From assembly GCF_014397025.1 (NCBI RefSeq), contig NZ_JACJUO010000001.1, positions 1,598,501 through 1,662,500 of the forward strand: 64,000 nt of DNA, written 5' to 3'. Position 1 is the first letter of the stretch, and each line of letters opens with the position of its first letter. The notes below the pieces were generated by a model, which was given only the letters and a program-made list of their open reading frames with translations, was not told where the DNA came from and searched no databases. The translations under genes were made by a program, and so were the position numbers. This DNA is from Ochrobactrum sp. Marseille-Q0166 (GTDB lineage: Bacteria; Pseudomonadota; Alphaproteobacteria; Rhizobiales; Rhizobiaceae). Shown piece after piece: positions 18,554-26,149 of this stretch.

Positions 18554-18882
18554 TTCCTCTCGAAGGAATGAATTGTGGTAAATACTTCATCATAGATAAT
18601 TTGGATAAACTTGTCGTTTCAAAGCACTTAGATCAATGAGTATTTAATCTCCAAATAATAGACCAATATTTATTCCCGCAACCTAAATATGTTATATGGT
18701 TTTTTATCAAGTCATTAGATTTAATTGTACTGTTGATCACTGTATTGTTTATTACAAATTACTATAGATAAGAAAAATACCGAAAAACCTATTTCCAATA
18801 ACTTTTTGACGCACGGTGCGGGCTTCCCGCTCAAAAGTAGAAGGCTTCGGTTATATAAATCTGACAGGGTAAGGCTGTCCAG
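18554..18882. other. AT-rich junction between tRNA-Asp and prophage
   Basis: About 330 bases, strongly AT-rich, with no supportable reading frame. A short GCGGGCTTCCCGC hairpin near 18818 may end the leftward tail-gene transcript. I found no duplicate of the tRNA-Arg 3' end here that would mark the left attachment site. Confidence 0.5.
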
Positions 18883-20649
18883 CTACCGCACAGTCACATC
18901 ACGTGGAACGTAAATGGTGAATATCTGCGTGGGTTCATTCACTGGCCAATACTGGATTTCGACACCTTCGACTGTCGTGTCGATAATGGCGTCCCAAAAG
19001 ATCCGGATGCCAGCCTGTTCTTGTCCGTCTGCTCCAATAATTTTATTCGGCACTGCATTGAAGTTGACAAGTTGCGACTGATAATCTGGCTGTCCATTTG
19101 GGACTAAGACTGGAGGATTGGTTTCATAAGCAGTCGGATCAAAGATACCGTTGCCAACTTCCTGCCAAGAGATAGAGACATCGCGAACGCTGTCACTCCC
19201 CATCGCTCCAAGAGACTTGGAATGGATCTGCATCCTGATTGTGCGATTGTAACGGGCAGAAACCCACTGCACCCATTGCCCGACCTGAAGTGAAAGAAAC
19301 TTCGGACGTATCGTGAAGCCGCCATTCGGCTGATAGCGCGATGCACGGATTGCAATGTCTGCCAGCCGGTCGCCCACACGAGGGTCGGTGACAGCGGTAT
19401 AATCAACTTTTGACGCCAGACGCTCCCGATCTTCAGCCAGAGCCACTGCATCAATACGCGTGGTGAGTGAAGTCGTCTCATAGAACAAATCGGGGCTGAC
19501 ATAGGAAGCCGCAACTGTGTTCACCAATTCTGTACGGGTACGTGAAAACGAAACCTGAAACGACTTTTCCCATGCAATGTCATCATCGGTGATCGTCGCA
19601 ACAATAGCCTGATTTGCACCAACGAGCGGGTATTCGCCTGTTACACCTTCAATCCATGACCCGGCACACGCTTCGCGTAACGGTGTCATATTGGTTTCGT
19701 GCGTTACGCCATCGCCAGAGGAAGCGATCAATGCAGCTGTGTAGCGCTTGCTGCCGTCTGGCATGGTTTCATCGCAGATATTCATTGCGGTGAACCATTC
19801 AGACAAAGGCAGACGACTTGCTGCCACGCCTCGCCCTACAATCTTTTCAGCGCCGTTAAACAAGCCGCGTTCAAGATTATACATCATGACGGCGTTGTTG
19901 TTGCTGAATTCCCATGTGCTTTGATCGTTCCAGCGATGCGAGCCAGAACCGCCGACCGAGCTATCCTTGCGAGGATCGTAAAGCGGTGCGCCACGCACCT
20001 CGAACATGAGGTTCGGAACAGATGTGAGATTGTCTACGTCTGTTATAGTCGTGACGATTGCATAGCAAAGGCCGGCGCCGCGATGCGCAGAAGTCCAGCG
20101 GCCTGCAGGATTGGCGTAAGCAATCAAAGCAGGATCGGCAGTCTGGTCTAGCGTACCGTGATAGAAGCGCACGAAGCACTGACCGCCGTTTTCTACACCA
20201 AGGATACGCTGCCCATAGATGCGGCCTTCGTCGCCCTGCTGATCGGGAGACAGTGATTTCCATTCACCATCCATCTGAAAGCGCAGCAGTTCAAGACAGC
20301 GAAAGTCAGACAGCTTGAACACGTCCTGGACAATATGATTGCCCTTGTCGAACGCGTTTCGGTAGACGTGATGGCCCATGGTGCCAAAGATACCGAGCCC
20401 GACCTCACGCACGAGGTTTTCGCCGTACTTGGTTTCCGTAGCCGATGCGGATGACTTCGGCGTCTGTTGGAAGATTGAAGTCAGGGCGTATTTAGCCGCA
20501 ACCAGAAGTCCACCCAGCACGATATTCGCAAGAACCGTACCGCCGAACAGCCATGAACCAAGGCCGACAATGCCCGTCACAATAGAAACAGGGTCCGCCA
20601 CCGCTGGCGAGGCCAGAAGCGCGAAGAATGCCACCAGAATGTAAATCAT
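18883..20649 (-). CDS. Prophage tail tip protein (gpJ-like), probably C-truncated
   Basis: 588 residues. It opens with a hydrophobic stretch (FFALLASPAVADPVSIVTG and a second helix near residue 45), then a long region with baseplate-hub character typical of the host-specificity/tail tip proteins of siphophages in Rhizobiales. Recognisable phrases are LSDFRCLELLRFQMDGEWKS and NDQSTWEFSNNNAVMMYNLERGL. Full tail tip proteins usually continue with fibronectin-like or fibre domains after the point where this one stops, so a deletion probably removed the 3' end. The start codon overlaps the stop of the upstream DUF6950 gene. Confidence 0.8.
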   Translation of the reverse strand: MIYILVAFFALLASPAVADPVSIVTGIVGLGSWLFGGTVLANIVLGGLLVAAKYALTSIFQQTPKSSASATETKYGENLVREVGLGIFGTMGHHVYRNAFDKGNHIVQDVFKLSDFRCLELLRFQMDGEWKSLSPDQQGDEGRIYGQRILGVENGGQCFVRFYHGTLDQTADPALIAYANPAGRWTSAHRGAGLCYAIVTTITDVDNLTSVPNLMFEVRGAPLYDPRKDSSVGGSGSHRWNDQSTWEFSNNNAVMMYNLERGLFNGAEKIVGRGVAASRLPLSEWFTAMNICDETMPDGSKRYTAALIASSGDGVTHETNMTPLREACAGSWIEGVTGEYPLVGANQAIVATITDDDIAWEKSFQVSFSRTRTELVNTVAASYVSPDLFYETTSLTTRIDAVALAEDRERLASKVDYTAVTDPRVGDRLADIAIRASRYQPNGGFTIRPKFLSLQVGQWVQWVSARYNRTIRMQIHSKSLGAMGSDSVRDVSISWQEVGNGIFDPTAYETNPPVLVPNGQPDYQSQLVNFNAVPNKIIGADGQEQAGIRIFWDAIIDTTVEGVEIQYWPVNEPTQIFTIYVPRDVTVR

Positions 20650-21038
20650 CAGGAAACCTTGAAAGCTCGCTCAGCCATCGTGCGTGGCAGGAAACGCAAC
20701 CCGTCCTCGCCTTTCACAGCGAAGCCATATTCACAGAAGTAGCCGACCGTGTTCTGGTAAATGCCAACATCGCCGCGCCCCGCCATTGCAACCGGGATTT
20801 CGGCAAATCGATCAGCCAGAACAGCACCCAAGCTGTCATAGCCACGCTGTTTAATCAGACGATAAGCTCCGGCCGTGCTCTTGTATTTGCCACGAATATC
20901 CGCAGCCGGATCAACGCCAGTCATGGCTTCTATCGCGTCACAGGTGGTCAGGAGACAATCAGACTTCCCCCAAACCAAAGGCGTGTTTATGTGCGCCTCC
21001 GTGACTGCCACGAGGCGTTTTTCCCATTGCTGGTGCAT
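20649..21038 (-). CDS. DUF6950-like prophage tail-associated protein
   Basis: About 129 residues. The segment PLVWGKSDCLLTTCDAIEAMTG has the cysteine position of NlpC/P60-like phage proteins that lie just upstream of the tail tip gene, where they are thought to act as tail-tip peptidoglycan hydrolases. The histidine and third catalytic residue are not obvious, so enzyme activity is uncertain. The ATG was placed at MHQQWEKR; an earlier start adds 15 residues and reads toward the divergent gene. Its stop overlaps the tail tip start. Confidence 0.72.
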   Translation of the reverse strand: MHQQWEKRLVAVTEAHINTPLVWGKSDCLLTTCDAIEAMTGVDPAADIRGKYKSTAGAYRLIKQRGYDSLGAVLADRFAEIPVAMAGRGDVGIYQNTVGYFCEYGFAVKGEDGLRFLPRTMAERAFKVS

Positions 21039-21106
21039 ATCTGTTGCCTTAGTTGGAAAGGGTGTGCTTATCTGCCATCGCACTCATGCGAAGTGGAGCC
21101 GCATCG

Positions 21107-21403
21107 ATGGAATTCATTATCAAAGACATTACCAAATTCGATATTGAAAGCGGCATTATTGGCGGGAAAGTCGAATTCAACCTACCCGACGAAGCCGGTG
21201 ACGTGGCAGTACATCAAGGCATTTCAATTGATCTGCGGATACAATCCCACGACGATTTAACGCTTTCGCAGATCGAAGAGCTTCTTCTGAAAAAAGCGAT
21301 GGATCAATTACGCGCCGTTGTGTCCAATTACGCAGACACACCAGCACATGACCTTCGTGTGCAGTCAGAGCAGCTTTCATTGACGATATATCCTGATGAA
21401 TAG
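21107..21403 (+). CDS. Hypothetical protein of the prophage
   Basis: 98 residues starting MEFIIKDITKFDIESG. It is acidic, without signal peptide or membrane segment, and is predicted to mix beta strands with one helix (LSQIEELLLKKAMDQLRAVV). It is read opposite to the surrounding tail genes, which is typical of a moron-type insertion. No family is recognised. Confidence 0.6.
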   Translation: MEFIIKDITKFDIESGIIGGKVEFNLPDEAGDVAVHQGISIDLRIQSHDDLTLSQIEELLLKKAMDQLRAVVSNYADTPAHDLRVQSEQLSLTIYPDE

Positions 21404-21405
21404 GC

Positions 21406-21559
21406 TTATTGATAAGGCGTGATGTAGAAGTTCTCGCGCTTCACGGTTGAGGTGTATTCGAAGAACTTGTCACCCGGAGATATAAGCTGCTGATCTTCGT
21501 GCGAGGCGGTGCGGTACAGGCGCGAAGCCGATGAAGGAGAGGAAGTGGCGGCGGTTCAT
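21406..21559 (-). pseudogene. Frameshifted small prophage protein with twin-arginine-like start
   Basis: The ATG-initiated frame begins MNRRHFLSFIGF and soon stops, while the next frame continues as ASHEDQQLISPGDKFFEYTS to a proper stop next to the neighbour. The span is 154 bases, one more than a multiple of three, so removing one base near GCGCC restores a frame of about 50 residues. Its start overlaps the stop of the 68-residue gene upstream (TGATG-type coupling), which supports it as a once-real gene of the tail operon. Confidence 0.6.
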
Positions 21560-21762
21560 TTTGATATTCCTCGAATTGCCCCAGCTATCATCATCAACTG
21601 TGCTGTGGTGAGGCTTCTGATTTCCTCACCCTCGTCCCGCTGTGCAAGCTGTTCTGATTTGATCGACCATACGAATTCCGCGCCTTCGGCCTTTCCTATA
21701 AGACGTGTGCGCCGCTTGTAGCGGTCCTGACCAATCTCAATTTCAATGCCTGACGGTTGCAT
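21556..21762 (-). CDS. Small prophage protein
   Basis: 68 residues starting MQPSGIEIEIGQDRYKRR. It is mainly charged, with no membrane segment. It is the first visible gene of the remaining tail-end operon and is coupled to the next frame through an overlapping stop/start. No family is recognised; its position suggests a tail-assembly role, but this is inference. Confidence 0.55.
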   Translation of the reverse strand: MQPSGIEIEIGQDRYKRRTRLIGKAEGAEFVWSIKSEQLAQRDEGEEIRSLTTAQLMMIAGAIRGISK

Positions 21763-21878
21763 CACTACCTCTTTTCAAAAATCTACTGACCTAACCGTCA
21801 CTGACCGTTATTAGATTTCACCGTTGCACTGACCGCCGGAATCAAGCGAACCTCCATAAAAACTATTTGGGGCTGCAA

Positions 21879-22657
21879 ATGATTTTTCTTTCACATAACT
21901 ACTTAGATAAACCTGTCGTTGAACAAATTGCTGTGAGTTTGGCCGACATATTCGGACGTGAAGGTGTATTCTACGACAGTTGGTCTATTCAGCCAGGGGA
22001 AGGCATCATTGACAAATTGAACAGTGGACTAGGAGAAACAACGCTGTTCTTTTTTTCGTTTCAGCAAATAGCCTCAAAAGCAAAATGGTAGAGTTGGAAT
22101 GGCAAAATGCTTTAATTGCAAAAGCACAATCAAAGTTGCGCTTTATTCCAATCAGAATTGATCCCAGTCCTCTTCCACCCCTACTCATGCAGAGTTTTTA
22201 CTTAGATCTTTATACAAATGGCCTCGATGTCGTTAAAAGACAGATTATTGATCTGGCAAAACGTAATGACAATTTCAAACCTCAGCACAGCAATTTTTCA
22301 AATATAATTTGCTCAATTCATTCGAGTAATAATATTCTTACCCTCAATTTTGAAGCAAAGTTTTACCTAGAGCCTGTTTGTGAATTTGCCATCTATTTTA
22401 AAAACAGCTTTGATGAATTTTCTTACACAGTCCCTAATGAGGCTATGTTTATTGACGGTACAAATCCAAACGTTGATACCTCATTAGGAAAACGAAATAT
22501 CCTTGTTATTGGCAAGCACCAGTCCTTAGCGCCCAAATTTCCGTTTAAAGTTGTAGTCACGGCAAAAGATAAGTACATCATACATATTGATGGTATTCAT
22601 CATAAAATTTCGCCTACTGAATGGATGTCTATCCCTATACTATCGTCGCCATTTTGA
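21879..22657 (+). pseudogene. TIR-domain protein, split by a one-base slip in a T7 tract
   Basis: The first frame encodes the start of a TIR domain, MIFLSHNYLDKPVVEQIAVS, then FYDSWSIQPGEGIIDKL. It goes out of frame at the T run at 22050-22056. The next frame supplies SANSLKSKMVELEW and the rest of the domain (FIPIRIDP), and then about 130 residues of a beta-rich C-terminal domain that I do not recognise. With one more T the gene would give 259 residues. TIR domains of bacteria often hydrolyse NAD in anti-phage defence; the glutamate expected for that is in the MVELEW segment. The gene is AT-rich and faces against the prophage operon, the mark of an acquired cargo gene. Confidence 0.8.
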
Positions 22658-22724
22658 AACGTAATACTTATGGCATCAGTCGACATCTAAATGGGCCTGC
22701 CCACTTCACACTGCTTAATGCAAG

Positions 22725-22991
22725 TTATTGCCCCTGAGCGGCCAGTGTTGCTTCTACAGCCTCGAATGTGGCCTTGTTCCAAGCGACCGGCTGTCTCGGT
22801 TGGAGATACCCGCTCCCAAATGACAAAACACCGCTCAATGGCGGGGATGTAACAATTCGTGACCAGTGTAATTTTGTATTATCTGTGACTGTTTGAGACT
22901 GAGTGTTCCCCAGTGGCACAGCGGTGATACTGAACTTATTTTTCGGGTTGCGCCGGAAACCATCTCTGTCATATTGCGCAGCAAGCAGCAC
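22725..22991 (-). CDS. Hypothetical prophage fragment
   Basis: 88 codons from a GTG with no good ribosome binding site. The peptide contains SITAVPLGNTQSQTVTDNT and ends WNKATFEAVEATLAAQGQ. It reads like the C-terminal part of a larger phage protein rather than a complete one. No family is recognised. Confidence 0.4.
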   Translation of the reverse strand: MLLAAQYDRDGFRRNPKNKFSITAVPLGNTQSQTVTDNTKLHWSRIVTSPPLSGVLSFGSGYLQPRQPVAWNKATFEAVEATLAAQGQ

Positions 22992-23017
22992 CTTTATTTT
23001 TGGTGAGAGGTGCGTCT

Positions 23018-23113
23018 ATGCTGTTCGAATTTGCAACCCCTTCTGGTTATGTGTTCCGTGTGAAGCTGTCAATGTTCTTGCTGGCGGCTATATTTGCGAT
23101 ATTGCCGATATGA
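23018..23113 (+). CDS. Possible 31-residue membrane peptide
   Basis: Short frame beginning MLFEFATPSGYVFRVKLSMF and ending in a hydrophobic helix (LLAAIFAILPI). GAGAGG lies about eight bases before the ATG. A GC-rich hairpin follows at 23127-23143. It is read opposite to the neighbouring prophage genes. Confidence 0.4.
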   Translation: MLFEFATPSGYVFRVKLSMFLLAAIFAILPI

Positions 23114-23126
23114 TTGACATGAATAA

Positions 23127-23143
23127 CCCCGCACTAGGCGGGG
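23127..23143 (-). terminator. Short GC hairpin
   Basis: Stem CCCCGC with GCGGGG and a five-base loop. On the minus strand it is followed by TTATT, so it may act weakly on leftward transcripts. Confidence 0.35.
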
Positions 23144-23278
23144 CTGAAACACGGTGGCCTACCACCATACGGTCAAGACCAGAACGGGCCATCGCAACCT
23201 GACGCCAGCAGCGAGGTCCAACGCAGATATACCGCTTTGAGCATCAAGGGTTGATCAGAAACAATCATATTAAGACCG

Positions 23279-23527
23279 CTATTTCTTTCGATCTACAAAT
23301 GCTTGTCTGATAGCCGGAACCATCAGAGCGAATCCAAATACTGCCATTGCTGTGCCAAAAACTGCTGCGAACTGTGCATCATGACAATCATTACCTCCCG
23401 GACATTGTTGGTTAGCCACTGACCATCCGACGGCACCGACAAAACCGAATGCAATGAATAAGAGCAATCCACCGATTGCGGCGATAATCAGAATGATGCG
23501 CAAGTCTTTGCCTTTCAAAGAGGGCAT
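23279..23527 (-). CDS. Small two-helix membrane protein of the prophage
   Basis: 82 residues with two clear membrane helices (IILIIAAIGGLLLFIAFGFV and FGTAMAVFGFALMVPAI) and two cysteines in the loop between them (QQCPGGNDCHD), likely exposed to the periplasm. Size and topology would fit a holin-like or superinfection-exclusion protein, but nothing decides this. It lies in the prophage, on the strand of the other prophage genes. Confidence 0.6.
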   Translation of the reverse strand: MPSLKGKDLRIILIIAAIGGLLLFIAFGFVGAVGWSVANQQCPGGNDCHDAQFAAVFGTAMAVFGFALMVPAIRQAFVDRKK

Positions 23528-23752
23528 CCATAGCCGATTTATTCACGTTTTTCCATGGCCTCGCAGAAGGCGCAAGTATAGACAACGTCTTTACGCCACC
23601 ATTAACCAACTACGGCTATTTTCGCTGGCCGTCAGCTACTTGTGAAATGCTGGCCGCTACGTGCTGCTTAGTCCGCGTCCTGCTGAAAGGTTTTTTGGGG
23701 GATACCCATTACCAAGTTCAGTTACGGCATTTCACATTCTGTCCGAGTGGCA

Positions 23753-23826
23753 GGCTCGCAGCAGGATTTGAACCTACGACCTGTGAACCTAAGTCCAACG
23801 CTCTATCCAGCTGAGCTATGCGAGCC
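23753..23826 (-). tRNA. tRNA-like gene of the prophage, anticodon arm defective
   Basis: The acceptor (GCTCGCA with TGCGAGC), D arm (GCTCAGCTGGATAGAGC) and T arm (GTAGG-TTCAAAT-CCTGC) are all convincing. The anticodon arm is not: TTGGA and TTCAC enclose only six bases (CTTAGG) unless mismatches are accepted. No CCA is encoded. The identity cannot be assigned; with a normal seven-base loop the anticodon would read TAG. It is probably a decayed or unusual phage tRNA. Confidence 0.6.
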
Positions 23827-23994
23827 TGTTTATCCACTCGAATTGAGAACCGCCGCGTACCTTGCGCTATCTGGATGCAAAGCAGTGGCGACGGGTGTTA
23901 TTCGAAATCCAGCTCAGAGGCGCATCGTTGAGAGGCGTGGCTGGATAGTATGGTCACCTTTGATATGAGAAGGTGACGTAGACGTTTATTAAAA

Positions 23995-24156
23995 TTATAA
24001 GCAGAGCCAATACCGCCAAGAAGGCACGTCCTGACACTGCTGTTCACAGGGGTTCGCACTGTCTTGTCGTCCCATCTGACAGGTGAGTGCGTATGATTGT
24101 CCGATATTTCCAGCGGTTGCTGCGATAATAACCAAGCCAAATAGAGCTTTTTTCAT
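23995..24156 (-). CDS. 53-residue secreted peptide with paired cysteines
   Basis: A short frame starting MKKALFGLVIIAATAG with a signal peptide (cleavage probably after SYA) and a mature part of about 30 residues carrying four cysteines (LTCQMG, NPCEQQCQD, WLCL). A perfect AGGAGG stands six bases before the ATG. An 8-bp inverted repeat encloses this ribosome binding site. The peptide would be oxidised in the periplasm. I do not recognise a family. It belongs to the prophage and may be a cargo gene expressed from the lysogen. Confidence 0.68.
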   Translation of the reverse strand: MKKALFGLVIIAATAGNIGQSYALTCQMGRQDSANPCEQQCQDVPSWRYWLCL

Positions 24157-24178
24157 GGTATCCTCCTTTTAGGATACC
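24157..24178 (-). promoter_or_regulatory. Hairpin covering the ribosome binding site of the cysteine peptide
   Basis: Arms GGTATCCT and AGGATACC, eight perfect pairs, enclose AAAAGG on the coding (minus) strand. Half of the AGGAGG ribosome binding site is in the right arm. It could limit translation or be a binding site for a repressor. Whether it forms in vivo is inference. Confidence 0.45.
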
Positions 24179-24341
24179 CTAATTTAAAGTTAGAATTTCA
24201 AGATAAATAAATTCCAATTTATGGCGATCATTAAATATTATGATGCTGATACTGCGTCGTCTGCGCTGGCCGTCAGCAACTTGCGAGGATCGGCGCTTAA
24301 TACGCTCGATGTGCGAAACGCCGTCGCATTCCGTTGAGGCG
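24179..24341. other. Short non-coding stretch in the prophage
   Basis: About 160 AT-rich bases. The segment CGCTGGCCGTCAGCAACTTG at 24264 nearly repeats one at 23623 (two differences in 23 bases). No gene is seen. Confidence 0.3.
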
Positions 24342-24620
24342 TTAAACCTCATTCTCAAACCATCGCTTGTGCATTCGGCGAAGAAAATCTGTGGTTACTG
24401 AAAATCCCGAAGCATCCCCAATCACCGCATCAATCCCACAGCGAGGACATATGGCTGTATCGTCTTCGTCAGTCCATTCCGCAACTTCTTCTGGACTGTA
24501 TATTTCAAGACAATAGAAACAACCGCTCTTTTCGCTGACGGCTAGCTCTGACCGATTATGAATGCATCGCTTATGTGCTTCGATAATATCCAATATCGCA
24601 CCAAACTTTACCGTCAACAT
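24342..24620 (-). CDS. Small zinc-ribbon-like cytoplasmic protein
   Basis: About 92 residues. Two CxxC pairs, CFYC and CPRC, separated by about 25 residues (with the acidic EEVAEWTDEDDTAI between) form a likely zinc site. GIDAVIGDASGFSV follows, with a C-terminal helix containing RMHKRWFE. This matches a family of uncharacterised cytoplasmic proteins found in many proteobacteria and phages. The ATG at MLTVKFGAIL was taken; a TTG twelve codons upstream is less likely. Confidence 0.68.
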   Translation of the reverse strand: MLTVKFGAILDIIEAHKRCIHNRSELAVSEKSGCFYCLEIYSPEEVAEWTDEDDTAICPRCGIDAVIGDASGFSVTTDFLRRMHKRWFENEV

Positions 24621-24692
24621 CTCATTAAAAAAGCGGCCCGTAAGCCGTTGCAAAACTACTTTGGATGCAACTCTGCACCTTAAAATCTGATG

Positions 24693-25281
24693 TCATTTAT
24701 TCGCTGATTTGCTTTTTCTGTCAAGCATGAAATGTCTGTGAAGAACATTGCACACAAGTCTCGTTGAAGTTATCAGATGTGCGAGTTCTTGATCCTCGAT
24801 TATAACGTATTGAAGGCCCGCCCAAAGGTTCTCTGATCGTTCTTCTGACTGCGCTTCGTGAATTGCGTTTTGGGCTTTTTTTATACGACTCTTTTACTCG
24901 TATGCACCAATCTGTGTGTGCTTCTGGGTCTGATGCATTAACTCCGCCTATTGCTTCATAATGCGCACCAGGGGAGCCGATAGCTTTCTGGTACGAGTTA
25001 TATAAATCAAGATATCGGATTGCGGCCTCGTACTGATCTTGGCTGATCCCTTCCCCTCTGCCAGCCATAGCCAGACGGCCAAGATATGAGCCTGTGCGTG
25101 GATCGCGCGCCATGTTTGCCGGTACTCCATAATGTCTAATGCGCGCTTCTGTAGCCACCTTTGCTGGATCCTCCTTTAGACGGGATGCGCGCCCATTTGG
25201 TTCCCTCAACACCCCTTCCTTCTTCGGCCTTCCCCTTCCTCGTTTTGCTCTCAGCTTTTCCGCCTTGCTGTACGCCGCCAT
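24693..25281 (-). pseudogene. Prophage early protein with an A7-tract frameshift
   Basis: The N-terminal two thirds (AAYSKAEKLRAKRGRGRPKK, then RLAMAGRGEGISQDQYEAAI) belong to a protein widespread in Rhizobiales prophages. After VKESYKK the frame passes a run of seven A bases (24877-24883) and continues as a basic, serine-rich tail that is not credible. The adjacent frame gives AIHEAQSEERSENLWAGLQY and an ordered helical end HRHFMLDRKSKSANK to a stop at 24693. One A too many explains this; corrected length is about 195 residues. Function unknown; the basic N-terminus suggests nucleic-acid contact. Confidence 0.75.
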
Positions 25282-25303
25282 AGTGTTTCCTCATCGCCTG
25301 GGG

Positions 25304-25537
25304 TTATTGAATGCTTTTGCGCTTCAATGACGGTCGCTTGCCTTCTACATCGTCATTGATATGTCCTGTTAGGTCATCTCCAAGAATGTGATCGATATAT
25401 TCGGGGCTGACTGTGACCTGCATCTGATACACACGATCAGACGGCGCATGTTCTGAGACTGTGATAATCGTCACAGGCTCATCAGAAGCGAATGTGACAA
25501 AACCGTTTTCATCCATTTCTACGAGTATGCGGTTCAT
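25304..25537 (-). CDS. Small hypothetical prophage protein
   Basis: 77 residues starting MNRILVEMDENGFVTFAS, beta-rich, with a lysine/arginine-rich C-terminus. It sits nine bases after the DnaA-domain gene and 22 bases before the next early gene, so it is co-transcribed. No family recognised. Confidence 0.6.
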   Translation of the reverse strand: MNRILVEMDENGFVTFASDEPVTIITVSEHAPSDRVYQMQVTVSPEYIDHILGDDLTGHINDDVEGKRPSLKRKSIQ

Positions 25538-25546
25538 CGCCCTCTC

Positions 25547-26149
25547 CTATGCCGCTTTCCGAATTGCTATTGCTTCCTTTGCGGAAATGCCGCCAGCGAG
25601 ACACTTGCGCACGAAGACGTGAGCAAGTTCGCGATTTTCAAATCGGAAGTGCTTGAGTGAATTTAGAATTGTTGCGTGGTCACGTTCGCCCATCAGATGA
25701 CCGATGCGTGGCAGTGAAAGGTCTTCTCGTTCAGCCCACACAGCTAATATTGCAAAATGTCTGACTGCTGAGACTTCATAAGTCTTGCCGCGTCCGATGA
25801 TGCAGCGCGTCGAGAAATTCGATTGCTCACAGACTTCATCAACGATTTCTCGCCATGAACGGCGTGTTTCGACAGGCGCCTCTTTCCCCATCAGTGCATA
25901 AGCCGCTGCTATTGCAGCCTCTTTGTTTGCCTGTGCTTCTGCGGCAGCGGATTCCAGCTTTGCTAGATATTCCGCTTCGGCCTTTGCCTTGGCTTCTACC
26001 CTAGCTTGCTCAATTGCTTTATCCTGTGCGGCCTTCGCTGCTCGTTCTTCCTCGGTCTGACTGCTTACCAAAAGGAGTTGAGCTGCCTTTGCCGCTTCCT
26101 GTCTACGCTTGATACCTGCTTCCACATGGCTTGATCGTGCGAAGAACAT
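25547..26149 (-). CDS. Prophage protein with a DnaA domain IV-like helix-turn-helix
   Basis: About 200 residues. Residues 10-95 are alanine, lysine and glutamate rich and should form a long coiled coil. The C-terminal half (RHFAILAVWAEREDLSLPRI, then GHLMGERDHATILNS) matches the DNA-contacting domain IV of DnaA, including the RDHATI signature that recognises DnaA boxes in the host initiator. It may bind DnaA-box-like sites for phage replication or regulation. The ATG overlaps the stop of the gene upstream (TGATG). A GTG one codon earlier exists. Confidence 0.75.
   Translation of the reverse strand: MFFARSSHVEAGIKRRQEAAKAAQLLLVSSQTEEERAAKAAQDKAIEQARVEAKAKAEAEYLAKLESAAAEAQANKEAAIAAAYALMGKEAPVETRRSWREIVDEVCEQSNFSTRCIIGRGKTYEVSAVRHFAILAVWAEREDLSLPRIGHLMGERDHATILNSLKHFRFENRELAHVFVRKCLAGGISAKEAIAIRKAA

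Noticed and set aside
18554..18882. Search for the left attachment site as a copy of the tRNA-Arg 3' end
   Set aside because: No convincing direct repeat of the tRNA-Arg 3' end could be found by eye here, so no attL is annotated.
23753..23826. tRNA-like gene read as the left attachment site of the integrase
   Set aside because: Its similarity to tRNA-Arg is limited to the conserved D-arm and T-arm bases shared by most tRNAs; the acceptor and anticodon arms differ.
23898..24140. 80-codon minus-strand frame overlapping the cysteine peptide
   Set aside because: The other frame has a perfect ribosome site and signal peptide; this one has neither.
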